Shown: positions 34,152-45,080, numbered from the stretch's first letter. The stretch: DNA of 64,000 nt from Alnus glutinosa (GCF_958979055.1 NC_084894.1:873001-937000), one strand, 5' to 3'. Made by a program: numbers and translations. Notes: generated by a model not told the origin, from the letters alone.

Positions 34152-34633
34152 GGAGTCGGAAGAAAATCCTCAAGCTCCGTAATATAGCCAAAAGTTTCAT
34201 CCGGTTTAAGGTTGGGAACGGTTCTAAAGTGTTCTTGTGGCTAGATCACTAGCACCCTGCAGGTTACCTTCTGGATACTTTCGAGTATAGGATTGTCCAT
34301 GATTCTGGGATTTTGTATCTTTTCTTTTATGAAGCTGAAGAAAGCCGTGATCACCTTTTCTTTAGGTGTAGTTTCAGTATGCGAATCTAGATTGGAATCA
34401 TGGTTGATTGCTCTTTTCGCAATGTGCCTTTGAATTGGAAAGATATAAAGGATTGGTGTTTAAAGGTGATGCAGGGAAAAAGCTTAAAAGCTAGCTTGGG
34501 GAGGTAATGTCTTGGAGCTATTGTGTACAATTTATGAAAGCAAAGAAATGATCTTTTGCACAATCATACTCCACGCACTTAGGAAGCAATCCTGGCTCGT
34601 ATTAGGTGGGAAGCCCGAGCTAGGATCGTAAGA
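34152..34633 (+). pseudogene. LINE reverse-transcriptase C-terminal (zf-RVT) relic
   Basis: Translation gives KLRNIAKSFIRFKVGNGSKV then FLWLDH, a stop, HPAGYLLDTFEYRIVHDSG, and after a shift AEESRDHLFFRCSFSMRI, then KQRNDLLHNHTPRT and ARIRWEARARIV. This order (FIRFKVGDGSK-FLW.D.W, then ESRDHLFF.C, then KQRN) is that of the zinc-binding region after the reverse transcriptase in plant L1-type LINEs. It has stop codons and frameshifts, and it is absent from the equivalent place downstream of the genes at 55.5 and 57.7 kb. Confidence 0.8.
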
Positions 34634-34807
34634 ACGAAACGTTCGGATTTTTTTTTTCTCAAAACGACATCGTTTTATTACTCATATTAACCAATTTAAT
34701 CGACTGTCTATTAACTAACTTAATCAATTTAATTGAAATAATTCATCGACTACATTCCAACAAAAGTCGATTAACCGACTAAATTAACCAACTATACCGC
34801 CGGCTGA
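34634..34807. mobile_element. Truncated hAT-like (TAGGGGTGG family) fragment
   Basis: ACGAAACGTTCGGATTTTTT, AAAACGACATCGTTTTATTA and repeated ACCGACT-type words match the internal and right parts of the elements at 30,406 and 59,118. The left end is missing. Confidence 0.65.
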
Positions 34808-35280
34808 AGATACACTTAGTCGTCAAATTGAATCGTAAAAGGGATATTCTTTTGAGTCGATCACAAAAAGAAGAAACGTACAAATTGGTTGAAGTTTCTA
34901 AATCCATCTTTTCGGTTCTATACTCTCCATGCTCCTTCCATTATAATATAAGCCTATTTCTAATGTTTTTAATTCTAAATTTAAATAATCAATCCTATTC
35001 AACTATGTTATTAATTAATTAGTTGCAATATCATTTCACTGTTTTTTTTTTAAAAAAAAAAAAAATTGTTTATATATGGTTAGTTTTAATTTTTCATTCT
35101 CATATATGATAGATAAAATAAAGAAATTAAAAAAAAAAATGATACATACGTGTTTTTTTTTAAAAAAAAGTTGAGTATAACAAAATTAGAAAACTTAAAT
35201 GATGAAATGGCTTTATGATGATGACCCATGATTTTAGACGGTAGTTGCTCAAAGTTAAAATAAATAAATAAATAAAGTGT

Positions 35281-35820
35281 TGTTAGAAATATTATAGTTT
35301 TTATTATAAATTTTCAGGTCAATCAGTAATTATATGTATCACATGGCATTAACGTGAACTAACACATAAATTTAAAAGAATGTTGTAATAAAGTTTGTAC
35401 CCAAGCGATCTAAAAAGGATTTTTTTTTTTTATTTTTTTGTTCTAAAAAAAATCAAAAAAAATTGGTCCAAGAAGAACGTGTGGTTTGGGTTCGTTTTGT
35501 AACAGGATGGGACCCATTCTTAACTCCACGTTCGATCGTTTTTCGTTTTGCGTGTGGTGTGGGGACTGATCAAAAACTCAATGAATTCCATTAATATGAG
35601 TGGTTTTGCTTTTTCCTTTTTGAATATTATTTTGTCAGTGTTTGCGACGTGACTTGAGAGTTGAAAGCCATTAAAGATTTAAAGTCACGTAGGCTCCATG
35701 ATGTTTGTTTTTACGTTGGATTTTTCCAAGTTTTTTTTGGATAGCTAAAAGCATAGATTCATTAATATCTGTTCGCAGTAGTATGAAGAAAGAAGTAGAG
35801 TCATCCCAAAAAGTAAAATT
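35281..35820. repeat. Dirigent-downstream tract, copy 1
   Basis: The tract includes TTTTCAGGTCAATCAGTAAT, AAAAGAATGTTGTAATAAAG, GATGGGACCCATTCTTAACT and GTGTTTGCGACGTGACTTGA. It is repeated at 36,250-36,299 plus 37,718-38,480 (partial), 41,218-41,460 (partial) and 60,180-61,310. The copies define the downstream part of the duplicated dirigent unit. No coding function is seen. Confidence 0.75.
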
Positions 35821-36299
35821 AGAGAGTCTCTGGAATTTTCCAAAGAAAAGAAGATCAAGTACAATAAAAAGTAATTGCTATACATTTATTTTTTATAATT
35901 TTTTTTAAATTTTTTCTATTTTAAAGAATAGAACTACTTATAGGACATCTGCTATATATATATATATATGTATGTGTTTTTTCCTGGCATAAAAAACAAG
36001 ATTAGAGCTAAGTAGAACTAGTAAATTTATTAGGGTTAAATACCTAATTCCTCCCTGTGATTTGAAAACTTTATTTTTTGTTCATTGAGCTTTTTTATGT
36101 TTTTTTTATTATTATTAAAAGTGGTACTCGTGGTATGAAAAAAGTTAAAAATGGTACCTCCGTCTAAAACTAACATCCAGCCATATCTTCTTACAAGCAT
36201 CGACGGACATGCCCCACACATGTCCATAAACACCTCTTCGTCAGAGAGACATTATTTTGTCGGTGTTTGCGACGTGACTTGAGAGTTGAAAGACATTAA

Positions 36300-36860
36300 G
36301 GCCTCGTTTGGTTTGCGGAATATCTATTCCATTAGGAAAAGGAATAACTATTCATGGGAATAGATGAAGGTGGAATGGAATAACTATTCCTATTCTTTTG
36401 TTTGGTTGTAATGGTGGAATAGAACATTGCATATGTATTCTTTTGTTTGGTATAGTGCAATACATTGGTGAATGGAATCATATTATAATCAAATTTTCTA
36501 AAATACCCTTATAATACAAATATAATTTATATTCTTGAGGACATTTTTTTTTTCTTTATTTAAGAAACATAAACAATCATACTATGACCTTTTTTGTTTT
36601 TTGTTTTTTTTGTTTTTTAATTTCATAGAGTTCATGGCTTCTTTTTTTTTTTTTTTTTTTCATATACAATTACGCTACAAAATGATTTATAAGGAAAAAA
36701 AAAAAACACACACACACACACACATAATCATCATATCACCATCATAAAAAGAATAAAAAAATAGATCATTTGCAAAGCCCTTTTTATTTTATTCTTTTTT
36801 ATTTGTTTTCCAACAACAAACATTCATTCTTTGCTTACAAAGTAAAATGATTTATAAGAG

Positions 36861-36898
<38 letters not shown>

Positions 36899-37717
36899 AT
36901 CATAAAAAAATAAAAAAAATACAAAGCCCATTTTATTTTATTATTTTTAATTTTTTTTCAGTAACAAACATTCGTTCTTTGCTTACAAAGTTTTTCTCAA
37001 ACCTCCGCAAGGCAATTGGAGTCCCCCCGATATTAAGAGGTACTCGTTTTGCTACGTCTAAGTGCATTCTGTAGGCTAAATCATAGGAGGAGGAAAAAAA
37101 AAAAAAAAAAAAAAGAAGAAGAAGAAGAAAGACTACCCCACAACAAATTAAGTTTGGTTGAGAAACAGAGAGAAGGGGATGAGAATATAATTGCAGAAAT
37201 GGAGAAAGATATTGATGGTGCACTTGAGTGATGAATTTTTGAAATCAGAATTAAATTCTTATTTTGTTTGCGAATTTTGAAATTTGACTTTTTAGAAAAA
37301 ATTGAATAAAATATAATTTGTTTATAAAAAGTTGAATAAAATATAATTTTTTTTAAAAAAAGTTGAATAAAATATGATTTATTTCTGAAAAAAGTAGAAT
37401 CAGAATTATATTTTATTGTCAAAATTTCGTATCAAAACACACCATGAGTTGAGAAACAGAGAGAGAGAGGGATAAGAGACTTGGGTGTTGAGAAGGTTGG
37501 GGTTTTTGGGCAAAAGACGAATTTAATTTATTCCCATAGGAAAGGAATAGGCATTCCACTCCTTTTTGAGTGGAATACCTATTCCTCTTCGTAAGGGAAT
37601 AGCTATTCCGTGGGAATGACTATTCCTTTAAATAATATACAACCAAACAAAAGAATAGCTATTCCGTAGGAATAACTATTCCTTTCCATGGGTCTAATCC
37701 ACAAACCAAACGAGGCC
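36300..37717. mobile_element. PIF/Harbinger-like element with 16-bp inverted ends and TAA duplication
   Basis: It begins GGCCTCGTTTGGTTTG and ends with the exact reverse complement of those 16 bases. TAA flanks both sides (36,297-36,299 and 37,718-37,720). The related tract near 60,529 reads CATTAAAGTCACG without interruption, which is the empty site. Subterminal GGAATAGCTATTCC-type palindromes occur at both ends. The 1.4-kb interior contains long poly(A)/poly(T) runs, a (CA)n tract and short frames, but I recognise no transposase, so it is likely non-autonomous. Confidence 0.88.
36856..36897. repeat. Poly(A) tract inside the Harbinger-like element
   Basis: About 40 consecutive A residues. 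Similar A/T runs lie at 36,641-36,660 and 37,095-37,114. Confidence 0.9.
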
Positions 37718-37920
37718 TAAAGTCACGTAGGCTCCATGGTGTTTGTTTTTACGTTGGCTTTTTCCAGGTTTTTTGTTTGAGAAGAGACCGACTTTTCGTT
37801 CTCTCTCCATATATCGCTTAATTTGCAGGGTTCAATAGTAATTTCAAGATATAGGTTTTTTTTTTTAATTTTTATGGGTGGCTTTAGTAGCTAGTAGCGA
37901 AAATTCATTAATATTTGTCA

Positions 37921-38405
37921 AGTATTTTTAGTAGCCTCATCAAATTGTATTCACCAAGTTAAAAATTATTATTTTTTATTCTAGTGAGCCACTTTTTAAA
38001 AATTCTCCCAACAACTTCACTATTTTAACTATATATTATCATTATTCCATTTAAATATATATATTTTTTTTTCATATTTCTTTATTCTTTATCTTTTTAA
38101 TCTTTTTACAAAGAATCCATCATATCCATGAAATAAGAACATTATCGTATGAGAGAGATGGGAGATGGGAGAAGAAAATAAAAGAAAAAAAGAAAAAAGT
38201 GTGCTGATCATGTGAGAGAGAAATGTGAAACAAAATTTAGTGAGTGAATATTACTCATCAAAATTGGTGAGTAATTTCACTCATCAAAACTTTTTGGTTA
38301 AAATGGTGATGCTGCTGGGAGTGATTTTTTTAGTGTTTTCATCAAATTGGCTCACCAAAATAACTAAAAAGCTATTTTGATGAAGCTACTAAGAATGCTA
38401 TTAGC
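37921..38405. mobile_element. Single copy of the CCTCATCAAA MITE family
   Basis: The ends TTTTTAGTAGCCTCATCAAA and, inverted, TTCTTAGTAGCTTCATCAAA enclose the same interior words as the dimer at 15,676-16,640 (TCCATGAAATAAG.ACATTATC, GTGCTGATCATGTGAGAGAG). It sits between ATTCATTAATA and TTAGCATGACGAAAGAGGT. The paralogous tract at 60.7-61.1 kb carries a different MITE in nearly the same place. Confidence 0.82.
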
Positions 38406-38683
38406 ATGACGAAAGAGGTAAAGTCATCACAAAAAAAATAAAATTTTGAGTCTGGAATTTTCCAAAGAAAATAAGAGTACTATAAGGTGCAAATGAGTAA
38501 AAAAATAAAAAATAAAAAAAAATTAGCTAAGAAAACTTTGTGACCAACGGAACTTGTATAGGGAAAATGATTTGTGGGGGATGAAAAATTGTCCCCCACC
38601 ACCCTCTTTTTAGTTTTATAATCCAAAAAAATCAAAATTTGTCTTTTGATAAACACATCAAAGAACAAAATTTTATTTATTTT

Positions 38684-39417
38684 GGGTAATTACCTTTTTT
38701 CCCCATGAACTACCGGCCTATGTCATTTTGCCCTCACGAACTAGCACTTCGACCAAAAAAAGAGCATCAAACTACCATTTTTATACACTTTGCCCACTTC
38801 TGTCAGTCTAATTCATGCAAAGACTTAAATGCCCTAACTCAATTTTAAAAATGACTTAAATACCATCGTCTTAATAAATAAAATTAAAAAAAAAAAAAAA
38901 AAAAAAAACCCTAAGGAAAAGGGGTGGCTGCCGCCACCCCTGAGGTGGCCGGGTGGATCGTGGCCCACCCCGGCCTAAGGGTTGGCCACATAGCCTCCCC
39001 AGAACCTGGGGTGGCCGCACGGCCACCCTAGGTCTTTTCTAGGGTGGCCGCGCGACCACCCCAGAGGTCGTGGCTAGCCCGAGAGCCACCCCTAAAGGTG
39101 GCTTCGGCCACCTCTGGGGTGGCTCGCGGCCACCTGCCGCCACCCCTTTTCCTTCAGGTTTTTTTTTTTTTTTTTTTTTTAATATATTAATTTTAATATT
39201 TTTTTTTATTAATTACTGTAGATGGCATTTTGGTCTTTAAATCAAAATTAACGGAAAAAAAATGGCATATTCCATCCAACTTAACGGGATTCCTGACGGA
39301 AGGGGGTAAAATGTGTAAAAAATGGTAGTTTGATGCTCTCTTTTGGTCGAAGTAGTAGTTCGTGGAGGCAAAATGACATAGGCCAGTAGTTCATGGGGGG
39401 AAAAAGGTAATTACCCC
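38684..39417. mobile_element. Mutator-like element with ~110-bp terminal inverted repeats
   Basis: The ends read GGGTAATTACCTTTTTTCCC and continue through CATGAACTACCGGCCTATGT and GAGCATCAAACTACCATTTT on both sides, inverted. TATTTATTTT flanks it at 38,674 and 39,418, fitting the 9-10 bp duplications of Mutator-like elements. The related tract at about 61,260-61,300 lacks it. The centre (38,925-39,150) is a GC-rich block of GGTGGCCG/CGGCCACC words that can itself fold. There is no transposase. Confidence 0.83.
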
Positions 39418-39974
39418 TATTTATTTTTATTAAAAAATAATAAAAAAAAAGTGATGGAAGATGGAAAACCGTCCCTCATGTATCAGCTCTCCTTGTATAG
39501 AGCCTTGGTGCATGTTATGCCACAAGAAAAAATAAAATTGAGAGAAAGCTTTTTGAAGCACCGCGAATAAATTTTTTATTTTTTATTTTTATTTTTTTAG
39601 AGCCTTATTTGGTAACCACCCTCACATTTCTTTATTTCACTTCTCTAAAAGAAAGTTAATTTCAAAACATTACAATATTTTTTACTTTTTATATTATATC
39701 AGTCTCTTTTTTTTTTTAATAACTATTCAAATAAAATAAAATAAAAAATCACTACAAAATAAAACTTTTTTATACAAATTCTTTCTACTTTATATATCAC
39801 ATCAATTACTTTTTATTACTATTTAAAAACTTTTACCAAACACACTAATTGTGAGAGAGAAAAAAAAAGACCACCACCTCTTGTTCCTAAAAGTTTGTAC
39901 TTTGGTTCTCGTCTTTTAAGAAATAATTTCATTTATGTGAGAATGAGATTTAAGTGTATTGCAGCTTTAGAGCA

Positions 39975-40440
39975 TTTGCAGTGAAGTCGTCAAACAGACG
40001 AAATCACCAAAATTAGACGATTTTGCTCAAAATGTCGTCCCCAACAAGCTCTCTACTACTACAGTAGATTTGCAGATTGTCTAAATCACTCGTCTCTTAT
40101 TATTTTGCAATTTTTTATCCCATTTTCACGGGCGAAGGTTGTTGATAGTCATCCTCCACCGGTCGTCAATCTTTCATTTTCGCCGGTCGTCGAGGAAAAG
40201 CCGGCCGTCATGGAAAGCCAGTCCCGGTGGATCTAGAAGCAGAGAAGCGAGCTGTCGAGTGTCCACCGGTGGATCTAGAAGTCGGTCGTCGAAGAAGCCG
40301 GTTCCGATTGATCCAGAAGCAGAGAAGCCGGCCGTCGAGCGTCCATCGGTGGATCTAGAAGCCGATTCCAGTTGATCCAGAAGCAGAGAAGCCGACTGTC
40401 GAGCGTCCACCGGTGGATCTTGAAGGGTCTTTGGTTGGCT
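39975..40440. repeat. GC-richer region with a minisatellite
   Basis: From about 40,215 to 40,430 the words GGTGGATCTAGAAG, CCAGAAGCAGAGAAGC and GTCGAGCGTCCA recur three to four times with changes. One frame stays open for 78 codons with a repeated PEAEKPAVERP motif, but the other strand is open too, so I read it as non-coding repeat DNA, probably the subterminal part of a DNA transposon (AGAGCATTTGCAGTG at its left side). Confidence 0.6.
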
Positions 40441-40464
40441 TTTTTATTTTTATTTTTATTTTTA

Positions 40465-40790
40465 TTTTTTTTTATTCAGTCTTTGGTCGGTTGGTTGGAA
40501 GGGTAATAAAAAATAGTATTTGTTTTCAAGTAGAACTTCCAGATATGTGCACTGTGCACTTGCTGTGGTGGAGCCAAAGGCCTCTGCTTGCCATCTCCTT
40601 GTTGCTATGCCATCAATTGCAACATTCTCAGTAGACCTTTCGGCTTCTGTTGTTTCACTCCCAAGACCTGTAATTGCTTTGGATGCCATCTTTGACTAAA
40701 ACGCCAATATAAGATAAAATCCCAAGGATGACAAGCAACGAGAACGAATTTTGATTGATACCCACTTCAAGATATACAGGGCAGAGTCAA
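40465..40790 (-). other. Unidentified open segment, possibly a captured gene fragment
   Basis: Base composition is more balanced than its surroundings. The minus strand is open from 40,689 with MASKAITGLGSETTEAERST and ENVAIDGIATRRWQAEAFG, and an AG acceptor-like CAATTACAG precedes GTCTTGGG. Immediately upstream another minus frame reads SFSLLVILGILSYIGVLVKD, like a membrane segment. The opposite strand is also partly open. I do not recognise the family. It sits between repeat-rich blocks, where a transposon-captured gene piece would be plausible. Confidence 0.3.
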
Positions 40791-40798
40791 GAACAAAA

Positions 40799-40957
40799 CC
40801 AAAAAAAAAAAAAAAAAAGAATTTGCTTAGTGGCTGGGGGGTAGCCATGCGGCCACCCCCTCCCTAAGGGGGTGGTTGCTACCGGCAGCCACCCCCAAAC
40901 CCACTTTTTTTTCTTTTTTTTTTTTTTTTTTTTCCTTTTTTGTCTTTTTTTTTTTGT

Positions 40958-40990
<33 letters not shown>

Positions 40991-41217
40991 CATTTTAAGT
41001 TTTTAAATTAATAATTAAATAAAATAATATTATTTTAAGATGATGTGGCGAAAGTGCTGACGCGGCACTAACGTTGGTTAGAAAAATGGATGGAAAAATG
41101 ACGGAAGGACCTGTTTCAAATTCGCGAAAAAGTGAAGCACTGAACACTTACTTTCAAAAAGTGAGGGATCGAATTCAAATGGCGTTCTGACTCATGAATT
41201 TATTAGACGTTTACCCT
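40799..41217. repeat. Repeat region: A-run, GGTGGCC core and (TA)n
   Basis: It contains an A-run (40,800-40,818), a foldable GC core (GCCATGCGGCCACCCCCTCC near 40,843), T-runs and (TA)n at 40,960-40,989. It then ends with sequence typical of a foldback-element arm (GACGGAAGGACCTGTTTCAA). The matching arm may be the stretch at about 36,030-36,240, but I could not align it firmly. Confidence 0.45.
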
Positions 41218-41460
41218 TAAAAGAATGTTGTAATAAAATTTGTACCCAAGAGATCTAAAAAGGATTTTTATTTTTTTTCCAAAAAAAAAAAAAAATGGTC
41301 CAAGGAAAACATGAGGTTTGGGTTCTTTTTGTAATAGGATGGGACCCATTCTTAACTCCACATTCGATCGTTTTTCGTTTTACGTGTGGTGTGGATTCAA
41401 AATTTCAAAACTCATATTTTGAATTTTATTTTGTCAGTGTTTGCGACGTGATTTAAGAGG
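41218..41460. repeat. Dirigent-downstream tract, partial copy
   Basis: It matches 35,381-35,640 (AAAAGAATGTTGTAATAAAA, ACCCATTCTTAACTCCACAT, GTGTTTGCGACGTGATT). It ends where the Mutator-type transposase relic region begins. Confidence 0.75.
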
Positions 41461-41469
41461 GAATTTTCA

Positions 41470-43345
41470 AAAAGACGAATATTAAAAATATTTCTTTTCA
41501 ATCCAGACAGTACCATTTTTCTTAACTTCCGATAATTTGTAGCCATAAATCCTTAAAGTTCGTCTTTTTCCCCCAAATCTCTTTCGTTCCATTTCGCCCC
41601 GTTCAGTCTCCCCCCAAGCTAGTTCCAACATTTAGGCCGAATTTGTTGTCAGAGGCAGCTGAAGTAAATTTGCAGTTAGATTTTTCCAGAACCCACTCGG
41701 CCAACCTTCTCCTGGAACTCACTCGGCTAACTTTCTTGGAACCCAATCGCAACAGAGTACCAGCAAAACACATAAGGTATTTCTAAGACCCGAATGTGAT
41801 ATTTCATGATGCTTTGTGTGAACTTTCTTTGTGATATGCGGAAATCCAAGAAGATTTATATACATCTTTTGTGTTGGGGTTGGTTGTTAAGTAAAGTAAT
41901 TTATATATATATGAGTTTGGTTTTGTGGGCAAAGCATGAAGTGCCGAGCTTTATGTAGGGTTCCCAATGCACTGTGTTTTATGTGTTTTTGTCGGTTGTA
42001 ACTTTTGGCATTTTCTATCATGTTCTTGTCTTAAGGATGTTGGGAACGATGTCTAAAGAATTGGGTCTAGGTTTCAAATTTTTAGGTCTTCCAACTTTCA
42101 AAAAGTTGAATGTAGTTGAGTGAGAGACTCTAAAAGGTCCCCATTCATTAATGCTAGTTCTGACAATGTGGGTATGGTAGGTTTAACGTTATGTTTCTTA
42201 AAAGGTCTTGAATAAAAGGTAATAAAAGGTCTTGAATTCGTATGTCATACGGTCTCCAATGCACTGTGTTAGATTAGCATCATAATCTTGCCATTACTTT
42301 ACACTTAATATTAAAATAAAGAGAGTATACATATCACATGTTATTATTGGTTGACAATGGCTATTTAGGACAAATCTCATCCCAATATGGCTTTTTTTCT
42401 TTTGGAACAAATGAGGCACTCTTTTGTTTTTGTGAGTGAAAATGATTGCAAGTTTATGCTTCATTACTCTTAGTTTAGTTATTTAATTTTATCAATATTT
42501 CTGAAAAGGAAGTAAATAATAAGAAGTGACTAGTGAAGAATGATTGATCTTTTGGTTAATAGGTCCAATTTGTTAGAATTAAGTGCCCAAGAATACAAAT
42601 TCTATTAAGTGGATGCTCATCCACACATTCAATACTAAGTAGCACCTGTTGAATAATGGTACTAGATGTAATGTGTAATATGGTGTACTAATTTGTTGCC
42701 TGGTATGAATATGCTCATTAACTTCCAACTTTTTGATAATTGGGAGACTACAATTTTTCAAAACATTGAAACTTGTTAGGACATTGTTAAATTATTGCCG
42801 AATGAACTGTTTATGTATTTCTCTCCTTGTCGTTGTCCTAGATTGTATTTATTGTATAAAAGTGTGCTAATTATTTGTTAACTTAGTGCTACTTCAATTC
42901 TTCATAACATAATTTTTGTACTTTGTGTAGAAATGGATCCAATGTTTGATCTAATTATTTACTATCATGGGTCCCTGTCCGGACACAGGATGGAGTATAT
43001 ATAGGAGGAGACATTATGGAAATTCAACAACCGGATGTAGACAAGTTTGCCAGTTGGGACATTACAAGTGTACTAGAAGAGGACTTGGGGTATCGATACA
43101 ATAACATACCGGCAATGTACTATAAGTACGACGATCAAAGCAACGAAGATATACACGGTCTAAATTCAAACAAAGATTTTGAGAATATGATAAATGGGAT
43201 CATAAATGATCGCAGGAAGAGGTTGCATGAGATTGTAGACCATGAAGATGAGGAACCAGTTGAACTAGTCCCGATTGAAATGGTGGCCCCAATTTTTTGC
43301 TTCTTTCTCGGACTCCTTTAGAGGTGGAGATTCAATATTCCGAGG
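41470..43345 (+). pseudogene. MULE transposase N-terminal (PB1-like) relic
   Basis: After an acceptor-like TTTGTGTAG, codons from 42,933 read MDPMFDLIIYYHGSLSGHRM then EYI. A 2-base (TA) insertion then shifts the frame, which resumes as GGDIMEIQQPDVDKFASWD and VLEEDLGYRYNNIPAMYYKY. A second shift near 43,300 leads to PLEVEIQYSEDD. This is the PB1-like domain that starts many plant Mutator-like transposases. The catalytic and zinc-finger domains are absent; the copy stops at the start of the segmental duplication. A leader exon may end near 41,772 (AAGGTATTT). Confidence 0.7.
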
Positions 43346-43514
43346 ATGATTTAATACATATTGTATAGGGACGGAGTTGAGATGTTTATGTTAAAGTATT
43401 CATTAAATATACTATTTCTTATCAGTTTAAACTTTTAGAATAAGTGATAATTTAATACATATTGTATCAGAGCATGAAAGTATTAAGTTGTGGGCTCAAA
43501 CCCTCTTTTTAGAG

Positions 43515-44540
43515 AGAGAGACTACCGAATCTTCTAGAGAGAGAAAGCTTTCGTTTTTTAGCTTGCTTGCCGGGGGAGGGAGGCTCCATGCCTTCCTCCT
43601 CTCGGTCCTTGGTCCTCCTAGCCTCTAGGAAGTTTTTTGTTCCTCCATGGCTCGTTCCATTGGAGGCTAGTTTTGTCCCTGCCGTTAGGGCAGGGAGTTT
43701 TGTTTCCTCCAGGACTTGTTCCGGTGGAGGTTTTGCTCTCCTAACCCTTATAGGTTGAGGAGTTTGTGTTCTTGTTTTTTTGTTTTTTTTTTTTTTACTG
43801 AAAGGCCTTCATGCAGTGTTGGTTTGAAGAATCGGCCGCTCTTCTTCGTGTCTCCGGTGGATCTCTAACCATCCTTTAGCAGATCGTTTTCTCTGTGTGC
43901 TAGATCTGTAATTTTCTACAGGGTTTCTCATGACACGTGCTTTCCAGTTGTGTTCACTATCGTCAACTGGTACGATCGTCTCAAGCTAGTGGTCTTGCCG
44001 CTCATTCCTGCAGGTGCGTGGTCTGCACATTGAGGGGGATCTATTTCTATGGATAGGCGCGTGTGGGTTATGCCATATTTTTTAGGCCATAGCTGGTGGT
44101 GGTGGATGTTTGTTGTTTGGGGAGCCTTAGGGGACAGCGCGTATTATGCAGACGCCACCTTAGTAGGCAATGATCTTCTTCTTTGATGTTGGCAGTGTTG
44201 GTTTTTTGGTTTTGTATATTCTTTTGTATCTTTGTTTTCACAGTGTGTCTATGTAATGCACAAATTTTACTGGACTATTTGTTGGCTGTGGTAGCTAGAT
44301 CGGCCTCTTTCTTTTTGAGAGTGTGCTTAATTGTGAGGAGAGGCTCAAAAGGGTGTCCTTAAAATTTTTGTGTATTGTTTAGGCAGCTACTTTTAAGTTA
44401 AACTTGGTTCTGGCTTAGGATGTATAGGTCTCTTTGTACCTCTTCTCGGTCTCTGTAATGCCTTATGACTTTGTTTAGCAATTGATGTAGCACATGCTAC
44501 ATGTTCAAAAAAAAAAACAAGGAAAAAGAAAAAAGTAAGA
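43515..44540 (+). mobile_element. Retroelement insertion, LINE-leader-like, A-rich 3' end
   Basis: Copy A at about 25,913 runs straight from CTTCTTTTATA to AGTGAGACC, whereas here about 1 kb intervenes. It starts with GAGAGAGAGACTACCGAATC and GGGGGAGGGAGGCTCC and ends in ATGCTACATGTTC plus an A-run (44,507-44,540). The leader resembles that of the elements at 31.2 and 53.9 kb. No domain is recognised. The target duplication is unclear because the flanks are AG/A-rich. Confidence 0.6.
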
Positions 44541-44906
44541 CCTAATACGTGAAATATTTCAACCGTTAAGAAAGAGTAAATTTAATCATTTAATCAATAT
44601 CTTGAAAAATTTATTAAGTGGAAAGAGAGCAAAACATGCATGACAGATCAAACCTAATTTTAAGTCCAAAGATTTTTTTTTTTATTATTTTTTTTTGTTG
44701 ATTGAGCTTTTTAAAACAATGAGAGTTGAAATTGAAAATAGAAGCATTAGAGATTAATTTGAGCTGTCTCTCCCTTGCCCATCTTCTTGTTGATAATTAT
44801 AGCTAATTTGAAATAAGAAGGTTAAAGGGAAAGGCGTTTGGTCCAGAAGGCCCAAAAGGCAATCTTTGAAAGTTTTGACTTCTCCTCTAATCAAGCTTTT
44901 CTAACC

Positions 44907-45080
44907 GAAGAATGCTAGATATCAAAACATTTTTTTTCTGAATTTGGTTCTAACATGATGCGTCACAATTCTATGAGATCTATTATTTTGGAAAATGTGT
45001 CACAATCTCATAGAATTGTGATACATCAGGTTGGAATCAAATTATGAAAAAAAAAGTATCGGGATGTCAAGCATTTCTCG
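44907..45080. mobile_element. 174-bp hAT-like MITE with exact 8-bp target duplication
   Basis: TTCTAACC occurs at 44,899-44,906 and again at 45,081-45,088. Copy A has a single TTCTAACC at 26,310-26,317. The ends GAAGAATGCTAGATATC and, inverted, CGAGAAATGCTTGACATC form imperfect inverted repeats. The interior has a second palindrome (CACAATTCTATGAGAT, AATCTCATAGAATTGTGA). Confidence 0.9.

Noticed and set aside
40787-40993. Lys-rich minus-strand frame
   Set aside because: It is produced by T-runs and a (TA)n tract and is not a protein.
43016-43321. Stand-alone 101-residue gene
   Set aside because: It is the frame-shifted continuation of a MULE PB1-like N-terminus, with homologous codons before its ATG in another frame and after its stop in a third.
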